DNA of 35,264 nucleotides, taken from the NCBI GenBank assembly GCA_963696655.1, contig CAVOLB010000161.1, positions 1-35,264 of the forward strand, given 5' to 3'. Positions within the stretch are counted from its first letter, which is position 1. Each line of letters opens with the position of its first letter. The stretch comes from Hypericibacter sp963696655. GTDB lineage: Bacteria > Pseudomonadota > Alphaproteobacteria > Dongiales > Dongiaceae. A model generated the notes under the pieces. That model did no database searches and had not been told where the DNA came from. It was given only the letters and a program-made list of their open reading frames with translations. Position numbers and translations under genes: made by a program. Shown here one piece after another: positions 1 to 7,653 of the stretch.

Positions 1-394
1 AGCGGCGCCGCTGATCGATCATCGCCATTTGAGCGACGCCGGGGGTGCCGACCTGGCGGTGCTGGCGGATGGCGTCGAGATCATCCGGCGCATCGCCGCG
101 CAGCCGCCCTTGGGTTCGCTGCTGGGTGCCCCGATTGCAGACCCCGTTCGCGGCGATCGCCGCGAACTCGAAGCCTGGATCCGATCGCAGGTGGTGCATT
201 ACTGGCATCCGGTCGGAACCTGCGCCATGGGCGGCGATCCCAGGGCCGGGGCGGTGGTCGATGCGCGCGGCCGGCTGCACGGGCTGGCCGACGGCTATGT
301 CGCCGACGCCTCGATCATGCCGAGGATCCCGCGGGCCAACACCAACATCCCGACGGTGCTGGTGGCCGAGCGAATCGCGAGCTGGCTGACCTGA
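1..394 (+). CDS. GMC family oxidoreductase, C-terminal part (gene starts before the window)
   Basis: The reading frame is open from base 2 and ends at TGA 392-394, giving about 130 C-terminal residues. The part seen is the GMC oxidoreductase C-terminal domain: HYWHPVGTCAMG carries the catalytic His typical of glucose-methanol-choline oxidoreductases, and the ending VADASIMPRIPRANTNIPT is the conserved segment (with a second Asn/His active-site position) next to the FAD. Family members are FAD-dependent alcohol, choline or sugar dehydrogenases. The gene runs toward the - strand operon at 496-8937, so its 3' end is convergent with it. A link to the same substrate is possible but unproven, and the FAD-binding N-terminus lies outside the window. 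The substrate cannot be told from this fragment. Confidence 0.9.
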   Translation, partial: AAPLIDHRHLSDAGGADLAVLADGVEIIRRIAAQPPLGSLLGAPIADPVRGDRRELEAWIRSQVVHYWHPVGTCAMGGDPRAGAVVDARGRLHGLADGYVADASIMPRIPRANTNIPTVLVAERIASWLT

Positions 395-495
395 AACCTG
401 GACAGGACCTATTCTTGTGCCGCTCACCCCGATTCTGCTGGGAACGGGTATTGAATACCGCCTTCGACCCAAGCAGACAGACGCCGCATCACACG
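395..495. other. Convergent intergenic region
   Basis: About 100 bases separate the stop codons of the GMC oxidoreductase (+) and the DUF4392 gene (-). The only structure I see is a small inverted repeat, GGTAT-TGA-ATACC, at 447-459. It has a short stem and no T-tract, so I do not call it a terminator with confidence. Confidence 0.3.
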
Positions 496-1491
496 CTATT
501 CACGACTTGTCGGATTACGGATTTCCATTGTCCGGATGCAAGCGTCGTAGATCTCTTCGTGAATTTGCTCGAGCACGGACCAAGGCTGGCCGTCGACAAA
601 GAGCTGGGGACGCGGCGTCCCGCCGACGCGGTCCGAAGCCACGGCGCCACCGTTCCGAACCGCTGCTTCCAACAAGCGTCTGCCGAATTCCGGCCTTATG
701 GAGTCCAGCATGGTCGTGGCCGGCCCCGGCCAAAGCAGGGCGACCGCGCCCAACAGCGCGGCCCCGGCCCAGTTCGAGACGCCGCCTACGATGGGATAGT
801 CGCAGCCGACATGGCACCAGAGCTTGTCGCCGCCCGCTATATTCTTGGCAACCAGGCCGTGAGGAAGGCTGCCCATTCCAATCTCATTGCCGAGATCGCC
901 GATTCCGATCTTGGTCCATGGCCCGCCGTTGAACAGCCGCTCCAGCGGAGCATTGTAGTTCGTGATGTCCACGCCGCGTGCATCACGCGGCGCCCCGTCG
1001 CGGGAAGGCCCGCAGCGTTCGATGGCGATGACATGCGTGATGGCGGGCTGCATATCCCGCCACACGCGGTCGACGTCGGGCAAGGGCTTGCCGCCGTCAC
1101 CGCCCATTTCATGCATCGAGATGATATCGAGTGGAATCTCGCCCGCGAGCCCCGTGGCGGCGCAGGTTGCAAGGACCACCTGCGCATTGGCGACATCCGT
1201 CGCGACCCGGCAAGGGATTCCGACAGAAGAGAAACCTGCCGCCAGCATGAGCGCCCCCGGCGGACCATCGGTTTCACAATTCGGCGGTTCTCCATGTTCG
1301 AGAAAGAAGCCGGTGATGATCGCGATGCTGGGGGAGGGATGACGGGCGATCGACTCTGCTGCGCGGGCTAGATTGCCCCGGACATGGGCGGCAAGCGGGC
1401 CGATATTGCGTTTCTGGATGTCCTGGCCGGACAGCGCCTCAAGCCTCGCGATGGCATGACCGACAGCGTCCATGGCATTTCTGGCTGCCAC
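496..1491 (-). CDS. D-glutamate cyclase-like protein (DUF4392)
   Basis: The 331-residue protein matches the DUF4392 / D-glutamate-cyclase C-terminal family, whose human member DGLUCY converts D-glutamate to 5-oxo-D-proline. Visible family signatures are ITGFFLEHGEPPNCETDGPPGA (about residues 59-80, split here as ITGFF and ETDGPPGA), HVIAIERCGPSRDG (153-166), IGIGDLGNEIGMG (195-207) and GVSNWAGAAL further on. There is no fused hydratase-like domain, so it is a stand-alone form. It is the last gene of the operon, 84 bases after the PLP-enzyme gene. The start is uncertain: the only in-frame codons near the N-terminus are GTG at 1491 and ATG at 1473, while a strong AAGGAGG sits about 20 bases before the GTG. 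Role inferred: handling of a D-amino or oxo-acid product of the operon. The exact substrate is unknown. Confidence 0.82.
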   Translation of the reverse strand: MAARNAMDAVGHAIARLEALSGQDIQKRNIGPLAAHVRGNLARAAESIARHPSPSIAIITGFFLEHGEPPNCETDGPPGALMLAAGFSSVGIPCRVATDVANAQVVLATCAATGLAGEIPLDIISMHEMGGDGGKPLPDVDRVWRDMQPAITHVIAIERCGPSRDGAPRDARGVDITNYNAPLERLFNGGPWTKIGIGDLGNEIGMGSLPHGLVAKNIAGGDKLWCHVGCDYPIVGGVSNWAGAALLGAVALLWPGPATTMLDSIRPEFGRRLLEAAVRNGGAVASDRVGGTPRPQLFVDGQPWSVLEQIHEEIYDACIRTMEIRNPTSRE

Positions 1492-1575
1492 CGGGCAGCA
1501 ATCGGGGTGACCCTCCTTCTAGTAAGAGAGAGGCCCGGACGAAAAGTCAAATGCCGCGAAAGCCGACTGCGCCAG

Positions 1576-2679
1576 CTACTTGGACTTCCCCCGGGCCGCG
1601 ACGGGCCAAATGGCCTCGACCTTGCCGTCTCGAATGCCCACGATTTCATCGTGCAGGTGCACGGTGGTGTCGGAATATCCGACGATCAACTCGACACGAT
1701 CGCCGATTCTCGGCCTATCGCTCGGATTCAGCAGATTGATCGTCATATGCTCGGCCGAAAGCCGCAGGCTGCTTATCTCGGGAAGCCCGAGAGGCATGGG
1801 CATTGCCGCGTCGCCGCTCATGACTTTCTTGCCGGCATCGAGAATGATGCGGTTCGGCGTCGGCCGGCTCGTGACGGAAGCCAGCACCGTCAACGCGCAG
1901 GGAAAATCGACATGGAACTTGGTGCGATAATACATGTCCGAGAAGACCGCGCCGCCGACCTGCACCTCGGTCACGCCAGGCTGCTCGACACAATAAGGAA
2001 AAGTGCCGGTCCCTCCGCAGCTCACGATGTCGACGGCGAAGCCCGCCCGCCGGCAGGAATCGGCGCTCGACGTCAACTGGGCGATGGAATCAGCGACGGC
2101 CTGCCGCTTCTGTTCCGGGTCGGATATCATTACGGTATGGCTCTCCCAACCCATCACGCCGCGGAATAGGATCTCCGGGCGCCCTGCGATCGCTCGCGCC
2201 AAAGAGAGGACCGGTGCGCCCGGACCGACGCCGGCGCGTTTCATGCCGACGTCGACCTCGATCACGACGTTCAACCTCCGCCCGCGCGCCTTCGCGGCGT
2301 CGGCAAGCTCGTGGAGATTTTCGATGCTATCCACGGCGACGATCGGGTCCGCGCGATCCATCAGATCGAGCAGACGCCGCACCTTGATCGGGCTGACGAT
2401 CTGGTTCGCGATGAGGATGTTGCGGATGCCGGCCGACGCCATGACCTCGGCTTCGCCAAGCTTGGCGCAGGTGACGCCGATGGCGCCCGCCGCCAGTTCC
2501 TGCCGAACGATGGCGATCGTCTTCTGACCCTTGATATGGGGCCGCCATTGCACGCCGTTCCGGCGGCAGATCGATGCAACCCGCGCGACATTCGCGGTCA
2601 TCACGTCGAGATCGACCAGAAGCGCCGGCGTATCCAGCATGTCCTTGCGCATGCCGATCGGAGAGCTTGCGGTTGTCAT
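1576..2679 (-). CDS. D-threonine aldolase / D-serine dehydratase-like PLP enzyme (DSD1 family)
   Basis: This 367-residue protein has the fold-type III (alanine-racemase-like) N-terminal barrel. It opens with DTPALLVDLDVM; RPHIKGQK (46-53) holds the probable PLP-binding lysine (Lys50), and SCGGTGTFPY is the phosphate-binding loop. A C-terminal beta domain of the D-threonine aldolase type follows. Family members cleave D-3-hydroxy-amino acids to glycine plus an aldehyde, or dehydrate D-serine, and need a divalent metal bound by His-x-Cys/Asp near the C-terminus. Here that motif reads VHLH (His341, His343), an unusual variant. The ATG overlaps the stop of the dehydrogenase gene as ATGA (2676-2679), so the two are translationally coupled. 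Substrate inferred only: a D-beta-hydroxy-amino acid or a related compound. Confidence 0.85.
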   Translation of the reverse strand: MTTASSPIGMRKDMLDTPALLVDLDVMTANVARVASICRRNGVQWRPHIKGQKTIAIVRQELAAGAIGVTCAKLGEAEVMASAGIRNILIANQIVSPIKVRRLLDLMDRADPIVAVDSIENLHELADAAKARGRRLNVVIEVDVGMKRAGVGPGAPVLSLARAIAGRPEILFRGVMGWESHTVMISDPEQKRQAVADSIAQLTSSADSCRRAGFAVDIVSCGGTGTFPYCVEQPGVTEVQVGGAVFSDMYYRTKFHVDFPCALTVLASVTSRPTPNRIILDAGKKVMSGDAAMPMPLGLPEISSLRLSAEHMTINLLNPSDRPRIGDRVELIVGYSDTTVHLHDEIVGIRDGKVEAIWPVAARGKSK

Positions 2680-3737
2680 CGCAAATCCACCTTGCTTCGA
2701 GGGCTTCGCTCAGCCAGGGCGTAGGTCTCCTCGACCAGACGCAGGGTCTCCAGATTGTCGGTAACATCGGTCTCGAACGGCGTGCCAAGGATCAATCCAT
2801 CGACGAAATGCGCGATCGTGCTGTCGAAGCTGACCTGATAGTCGCGGGAAAAATCGAATTTTTCCTGCCGCGTCTCCGCTCCGATGAAGCGAATATCGAC
2901 GCCGTCAAGCAGGGCGCTCGCCCTGTTGCCCACGATCTCGAGCCGGTCCAGTGTTCTTTCAGGGTAGCCGGCCGCGTCCAGCGCCCCGCGTAGGACGATC
3001 GGAACGCCGGCTGCCGTTTCCATGAAGATCGCCGCCAGCGTCTCGCCGGCCACCTCCGGAACGGTGTGCGAGGTCCTGGCGCTCATGATCGTCAATGGAC
3101 CAAACAGCCAACGCAGCACATCCAGATGATGGATCAGCACCTCGGCGACCATCAGCCGCTTTTCCCGGCCCATGAAGGGCTGGCGCTCGAGGATGGGGCG
3201 GCGCCCCGCAGGATCCGGAAGGAGACCGGAAGACAGCATGGCCATGTCGGCTTGGAGGAGATCGCCGGCATGGCCGCTCTCGAGCCACTGCTTGATGTGC
3301 CGGTACCAAGGGCGAAAGCGCCAATTCTCATGCACCATCAGACGGATCCGGCCGGCGATCCGCTCCGCCAGGGCGATACCGGCACCCAGGGTCGGTGCCA
3401 GCGGTTTCTGGCAAAGCACATCGATGCCCCTTGCCGCAGCCATCTCGACGAGGGCCACATGGGTCTCGCGCGGAGAGACGATATCGACGGCGTCCAGCTC
3501 CTGTTCGGCCAGCATCGTTTCGAGGTCGCCATAGCAGGCCGGAATCTCGAAGGTTTCGGCGCGGCTTCGCGCATTCTCGAGAACGGGATCGCAAATGGCG
3601 ACGACACCGGCCCGCGTCTCCCGCGACCAGGCGATCAGATGGTGCTGGCTGATCATTCCTGCGCCGACCATCCCGATGCGAAGCGGCCTGCCGTTTCGTG
3701 CGGCGTGGGATTGTTTCCGTCGATCGGATTTTGTCAT
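2676..3737 (-). CDS. Gfo/Idh/MocA family NAD(P)-dependent oxidoreductase
   Basis: The protein (353 residues) has an N-terminal Rossmann fold with GMVGAGMIS (22-30) for NAD(P) binding, followed by the alpha/beta substrate domain of the Gfo/Idh/MocA family. These enzymes oxidise or reduce sugars, inositols and related polyols. The usual EKP motif that carries the catalytic lysine reads QKP here (VLCQKPLAP). I chose ATG 3737 rather than an upstream in-frame codon: GGAGTGAG lies directly before it, it is 5 bases from the stop of the amidohydrolase gene, and the extra upstream residues look non-coding. It lies between the amidohydrolase and the PLP enzyme and overlaps the latter by 4 bases, so it is probably a step of the same catabolic route. 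The substrate is not known. Confidence 0.88.
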   Translation of the reverse strand: MTKSDRRKQSHAARNGRPLRIGMVGAGMISQHHLIAWSRETRAGVVAICDPVLENARSRAETFEIPACYGDLETMLAEQELDAVDIVSPRETHVALVEMAAARGIDVLCQKPLAPTLGAGIALAERIAGRIRLMVHENWRFRPWYRHIKQWLESGHAGDLLQADMAMLSSGLLPDPAGRRPILERQPFMGREKRLMVAEVLIHHLDVLRWLFGPLTIMSARTSHTVPEVAGETLAAIFMETAAGVPIVLRGALDAAGYPERTLDRLEIVGNRASALLDGVDIRFIGAETRQEKFDFSRDYQVSFDSTIAHFVDGLILGTPFETDVTDNLETLRLVEETYALAERSPRSKVDLR

Positions 3738-3742
3738 GGTGC

Positions 3743-4597
3743 TCACTCCGCGAATCCGAACAACCGCGACGGATTCCGCCAAAGGACCCGGTCGCGATCC
3801 GCCGCATCCGGAACCCAACGGTGCAGAAAACCGAGCGCGGTCTCGTAGGCAACCTTGCGGTCGATGCCGAGAAACGGCCAATCGGAGCCCCAGATGCGCC
3901 TGTCGTCTCCGAACGCCCGGAACAGTCTTTCGACATGCGCATCGAGCCTGTCGTAGCGATCCGGATCGGATACCATGCGGAACGGCGCCGACAGCTTGAG
4001 GATGGCGCGCCCGTTACGACCGAGCTCGAGGACCGATTGGAATCCCGGCGCGTCAACGCCGGCACCGGGATCGCCAATGCCGAAGTGATCGACGACGACC
4101 CTGACGCCACTCGTCAACAGCAGCGGTGCAATTTCGGCCCACTGGGCATCACGCGCATGAATCTGCGCGAACCAATCCATCGCCTTGACCCGGGAAAGCA
4201 ATGCGGGGGCATCCGGGCCGGACAACGCACCGCCGTCGAAGCTTCCCAGGTTGAAGCGCACGCCGACAACCCCGCATTGCGCCAGCCTTTGCAGCGCGTG
4301 ATCGGTCTCGTTGCCTTTGATGACGGCAATGCCCTTGTAGCGGCCCGCCGCCGAGGCTATCGCGTCGAGCATCGCCGCATTGTCGAACGCGTAGCAACTG
4401 GGCTGCACCAGCACGGCGCGCGTCACGCCGGCCGCGGCCAGGACCGAGCCCAGCTCCTCGCGAGTCCCGGACTCGCCCGGCCGCGGCGTATAGCCGACTC
4501 CGGGCTCGAACGGGAAGCGGGTGGCGTCGATGACATGGAGGTGGCAATCGACGGTGCCGCCCGCCGAGGCCGGAGCCGGCTTTGAACGCTCCCTCAC
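3743..4597 (-). CDS. Amidohydrolase-2 family metal-dependent hydrolase
   Basis: The 284-residue protein is a TIM-barrel amidohydrolase of the PF04909 type, which includes 2-pyrone-4,6-dicarboxylate lactonase and sugar lactonases. It shows VDCHLHV near the N-terminus (His19 and His21, metal ligands), VVVDHFGIGDPG in the middle and IWGSDWPFLG near the end with the conserved Asp. I chose a GTG start at 4597: AGGAGG lies 7 bases upstream and the codon begins one base after the ATPase stop codon. The ATG at 4678 would add 27 basic, atypical residues overlapping the ATPase gene. Next to a Gfo/Idh dehydrogenase, the likely role is hydrolysis of a lactone or amide made from the imported substrate. 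Confidence 0.85.
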   Translation of the reverse strand: MRERSKPAPASAGGTVDCHLHVIDATRFPFEPGVGYTPRPGESGTREELGSVLAAAGVTRAVLVQPSCYAFDNAAMLDAIASAAGRYKGIAVIKGNETDHALQRLAQCGVVGVRFNLGSFDGGALSGPDAPALLSRVKAMDWFAQIHARDAQWAEIAPLLLTSGVRVVVDHFGIGDPGAGVDAPGFQSVLELGRNGRAILKLSAPFRMVSDPDRYDRLDAHVERLFRAFGDDRRIWGSDWPFLGIDRKVAYETALGFLHRWVPDAADRDRVLWRNPSRLFGFAE

Positions 4598-4598
4598 G

Positions 4599-5720
4599 TC
4601 ATGCCCTCCTGGGAATGGCCTTGGTCGTCGCCGGATCGAAGAGATGAATCGCCGCCGTATCGAGCAGGAGATCGGCATGCTCGCCGGGCCTGAGCGCGGT
4701 CTCGCGGCCGATGCGAGCGACGATTTCCTCTCCCGTGCGTGCCGTCAGGATCAGATGCGTCTCGGCGCCCAGGGGCTCCACCGCCGCGATGAAAGCCGCG
4801 ATGGGCTGAAATCGGGCGCCCGCGGGCCGAGCCGGGCCTCTCTCGTAGATATCCTCGGGCCGGATGCCGAGTATGACCTGTCCGTTCACGTAGCGGGCCA
4901 GCACGCCTGGCGCATAGCCGCCGATTGTGAAACTTCCCTCGGCGGCCCGTGCCATGTAGCCGGCGCCCTGCGGTTCCAGCCGCGCCGGCAGGAGGTTCAT
5001 CGGCGGGCTGCCGAGGAAACGCGCGACGAAAGTGTCCTCGGGATTGCGATAGACCTCGAGTGGCTTGCCGATCTGCACGACCTGCCCGCCATTCATGATG
5101 CAGATACGGTGACCCATGGTCATCGCTTCGACCTGGTCGTGGGTGACATAGATCGTGGTCGTGCCAAGCTCGCTCTGCTGCTTGACGAGCTCGTTCCGCG
5201 TGGTCACGCGAAGCGCCGCGTCGAGATTGGAGAGCGGCTCGTCGAACAGGAAGACCTTGGGATCGCGCACGATGGCGCGCCCCAGCGCCACCCGCTGTCG
5301 TTGGCCGCCGGACAGCGCATGAGGCTTTCGGGTCAGGAAGGGGGAAAGACCGAGGCGGGCGGCCACGTCCTTGACCCGCCGGTCGATCTCCGCGGCGGCC
5401 ACTTTCCGCCGGCGCAGGCCAAAGGCGAGATTCTCGCCGACGGTCATGTGCGGGTAGAGCGCGTAGGACTGGAACACCATCGCGATGTCGCGATCCTTGG
5501 CGGGCAGGTTGTTGATCGGCCGCTTGTCGATCGACACGGTTCCCGAGGTGATCGGCTCCAGGCCGGCGATCATCCTGAGCGCCGAGGACTTGCCGCAGCC
5601 CGACGGCCCGAGCAGCACCATGAACTCGCGATCCGCCACGGCAAGGCTCATTTCCTTGACGGAAGGTTCGGCCGCACTCTCGTAGCGCTTGCAGAGTTTG
5701 TCGATTTCGACGACCGCCAT
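4599..5720 (-). CDS. ABC transporter ATP-binding protein, MalK/UgpC type
   Basis: This 373-residue protein is the ATPase of a carbohydrate-type (CUT1) importer. Walker A is GPSGCGKS (38-45), the Q-loop is at Gln84, the signature is LSGGQRQR (136-143), Walker B is VFLFDE (156-161) with a D-loop SNLDA, and the switch is YVTHDQ. The C-terminal 130 residues form the OB-fold/TOBE regulatory domain of MalK-like ATPases, with GIRPEDIYE. CUT1 transporters usually have one such ATPase acting as a homodimer under two different permeases, as here. It follows the permease genes and its stop codon touches the GTG of the amidohydrolase gene. Confidence 0.95.
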   Translation of the reverse strand: MAVVEIDKLCKRYESAAEPSVKEMSLAVADREFMVLLGPSGCGKSSALRMIAGLEPITSGTVSIDKRPINNLPAKDRDIAMVFQSYALYPHMTVGENLAFGLRRRKVAAAEIDRRVKDVAARLGLSPFLTRKPHALSGGQRQRVALGRAIVRDPKVFLFDEPLSNLDAALRVTTRNELVKQQSELGTTTIYVTHDQVEAMTMGHRICIMNGGQVVQIGKPLEVYRNPEDTFVARFLGSPPMNLLPARLEPQGAGYMARAAEGSFTIGGYAPGVLARYVNGQVILGIRPEDIYERGPARPAGARFQPIAAFIAAVEPLGAETHLILTARTGEEIVARIGRETALRPGEHADLLLDTAAIHLFDPATTKAIPRRA

Positions 5721-5758
5721 AATGCTCCTGGTCCCGGTGATACCGTTCAGTGCCGCTT

Positions 5759-6619
5759 CTACCGCACGGCTCCCGCCGTCATTCCCTTGATGAGGATGTC
5801 GGAGAAGAAGGCGTAAATGAGAATGACCGGCGCGATCGAGATCATGAGCCCGGTCGCGATCATGCCCACGTCGAGCTGGTGTGCGCCCATGAAATGCATG
5901 ATTCCCAGCGGCAAGGTGCGCTTGTCGTCGTCGGTCAGCAGCACGATGGCATACAGGAACTCGTTCCAGAGGATGATGAAGTTGAGCGTCACCGTGGTGA
6001 AGACAGCCGGCATGCCAATCGGCAGGGTGATGCGCCAGAAGATCTCGAACTCCGAATAGCCGTCCATGCGCGCTGCATCGAACAGGTCCTGCGGCAGTTG
6101 AGCGAAGAAACCTTCCAGGATGTAGACGGTCATCGCGAGCTGCGTCGAAACATAGGCGACGATCACGCCCGGCAGGCTGTTATACAGGCCGAATTGCAGG
6201 AGGATCTGGAACAGCGAGAGAATCAGGAGCTGCGGGGGAAGGATCATGCCGCTGAGAATCGCGATCCGCACGGCGCGGCTGCCGCGGAAGCGGTAACGCG
6301 CCAGACAATGCGCCGCCATGGATCCGATGATCGTCAGCAGGATCACGGCGCCTCCGACCACGATCAGGCTGTTCCAGAAGTAGGTGCCGTAGTTCGACAC
6401 GGTCCAGGCATCGAGGAACTTTCCCCAATGCGCAGGGATCGGCAAAGCGTATGGATCGTCGAAGATCTCGGGCGTTGTCCGCAGCGACATCGCGGCGACC
6501 CAGAGGAACGGGCCGCCCGTCACCACCGTATAGAGGATCAGGAAGATCAACAGCGGCGTGCGCCGAAGATAGGCGAGCCAAAGCCCGAATGCGTGCCGGT
6601 TTCCGAGATCCGATTCCAC
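5759..6619 (-). CDS. ABC transporter permease, MalG type
   Basis: The 286-residue protein is an inner-membrane permease of a CUT1 importer with about six hydrophobic segments. The first is near residues 15-38 (LIFLILYTVVTGGPFLWV). The cytoplasmic EAA loop, which docks onto the ATPase, reads DAARMDGYSEFEIFWRITLP, and the ending FFSDILIKGMTAGAVR is the usual MalG-type end. It starts 3 bases after the stop of the partner permease gene, so the two are translated together, and the ATPase gene follows after 38 bases. Confidence 0.94.
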   Translation of the reverse strand: MESDLGNRHAFGLWLAYLRRTPLLIFLILYTVVTGGPFLWVAAMSLRTTPEIFDDPYALPIPAHWGKFLDAWTVSNYGTYFWNSLIVVGGAVILLTIIGSMAAHCLARYRFRGSRAVRIAILSGMILPPQLLILSLFQILLQFGLYNSLPGVIVAYVSTQLAMTVYILEGFFAQLPQDLFDAARMDGYSEFEIFWRITLPIGMPAVFTTVTLNFIILWNEFLYAIVLLTDDDKRTLPLGIMHFMGAHQLDVGMIATGLMISIAPVILIYAFFSDILIKGMTAGAVR

Positions 6620-6622
6620 GGG

Positions 6623-7570
6623 CTAGAACTCCAGGCGGTCGCGCTGCCTCAGCAGGCGGGTCATCAGAATCACGAAGACGACGATCATGACCGACCACAG
6701 GACGGCGATCGCCGACGGATAGCCGAGATCGAACGTGTTCCATTTGAAGGCGCGTTTGTAAACGTAGGTGGACACGGTCTCGGTCGCCCAGAGCGGCCCT
6801 CCCCCGGTCATGATCCAGACCAGATCGAACATCATCATCTTGCCGATGAAAGACAGGACCAGGAGGTTCAGCAGGGTCGGGCGCAGCATCGGGATGATGA
6901 TGTGGACCAGCTTGGCGGTCCAACCGCAGGCATCGAGCTCCGCCGCGCCGAGCACCTCGGACGGCAGCGCGTAGAGGGCGGCGAGGCAGATGATCATGTT
7001 GAAGCCGAGCCACTTCCAGAGATGTGTGACGAGCACCGCCCAGAGCGCCGTCGAGGGATCGCCCAGCCAGGATTGCTCCAGCGCGCCGAGGCCGAGCCAG
7101 TGCAGCACGAGATTGATCAGGCCCCAGTCATAGTCATAGAGCCAGACCCAGATGATGCCGACCACGACGTAGGACATCAGCACAGGCGTGAACCAGACGA
7201 CGCGCAGCATTCGCGCGAAGGGCGCGCGGGCGAACAGGCACAAGGCGAGCAGCAGCCCGCCGAGCACGTCGGCCACCGTGCCGACTATCGTGAAGAGAGC
7301 GGTGTTGCCGACCGCTCGCCAGAAGACGTGGTCATGGGCGAGGAGCTGGATGTAGTTGTCCGCGCCGACGAAGGTCGAGACGCCCTGCGCGCCCACCGTG
7401 TGAAGGCTGTTATAGAGGGTGCGAAGCACAGGATAGAATATGAAGCCCGCGTAGATCACCACGGCCGGGGCCAGAAAAACCGCAATGACCCCGCGCGAGG
7501 TCTGCCTCGCCCCTATCCCCGAATTGCCCGTGGATGGGACGGTTTCCGTGTTCACGACGTCGGCGCACAT
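6623..7570 (-). CDS. ABC transporter permease, MalF type
   Basis: This is the partner permease (315 residues from the chosen start), with about six membrane segments. The first is FLAPAVVIYAGFIFYPV, and the EAA loop reads AAELDACGWTAKLVHIIIP. The frame is open further upstream to ATG 7642, but that start would place a long hairpin (7596-7639) inside the coding region. The ATG at 7570 lies after the hairpin and gives a normal family length, so I prefer it, although its ribosome binding site is weak. Low permease translation relative to the binding protein would be normal for such importers. Confidence 0.9.
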   Translation of the reverse strand: MCADVVNTETVPSTGNSGIGARQTSRGVIAVFLAPAVVIYAGFIFYPVLRTLYNSLHTVGAQGVSTFVGADNYIQLLAHDHVFWRAVGNTALFTIVGTVADVLGGLLLALCLFARAPFARMLRVVWFTPVLMSYVVVGIIWVWLYDYDWGLINLVLHWLGLGALEQSWLGDPSTALWAVLVTHLWKWLGFNMIICLAALYALPSEVLGAAELDACGWTAKLVHIIIPMLRPTLLNLLVLSFIGKMMMFDLVWIMTGGGPLWATETVSTYVYKRAFKWNTFDLGYPSAIAVLWSVMIVVFVILMTRLLRQRDRLEF

Positions 7571-7595
7571 GGTTGTTCCGGGCTGAGGATGAAGC

Positions 7596-7639
7596 CTTCC
7601 GGCCGGCGCGGTCGATCCCATCGACGCACCGGCCGGAAG
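7596..7639 (-). repeat. Long hairpin between the binding-protein and permease genes
   Basis: An 11-bp perfect arm, CTTCCGGCCGG (7596-7606), pairs with CCGGCCGGAAG (7629-7639). Inside it, GTCGAT (7611-7616) pairs with ATCGAC (7620-7625) around a CCC loop. The hairpin begins 15 bases after the binding-protein stop codon and no T-tract follows. A position after the binding-protein gene is where stabilising or attenuating hairpins (for example malE-malF in E. coli) keep binding-protein mRNA in excess. A further 10-bp match, GGATGAAGCC (7587-7596) with GGCTTCATCC (7669-7678), could add to the structure. Confidence 0.75.
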
Positions 7640-7653
7640 CATATCAAGCGGTG

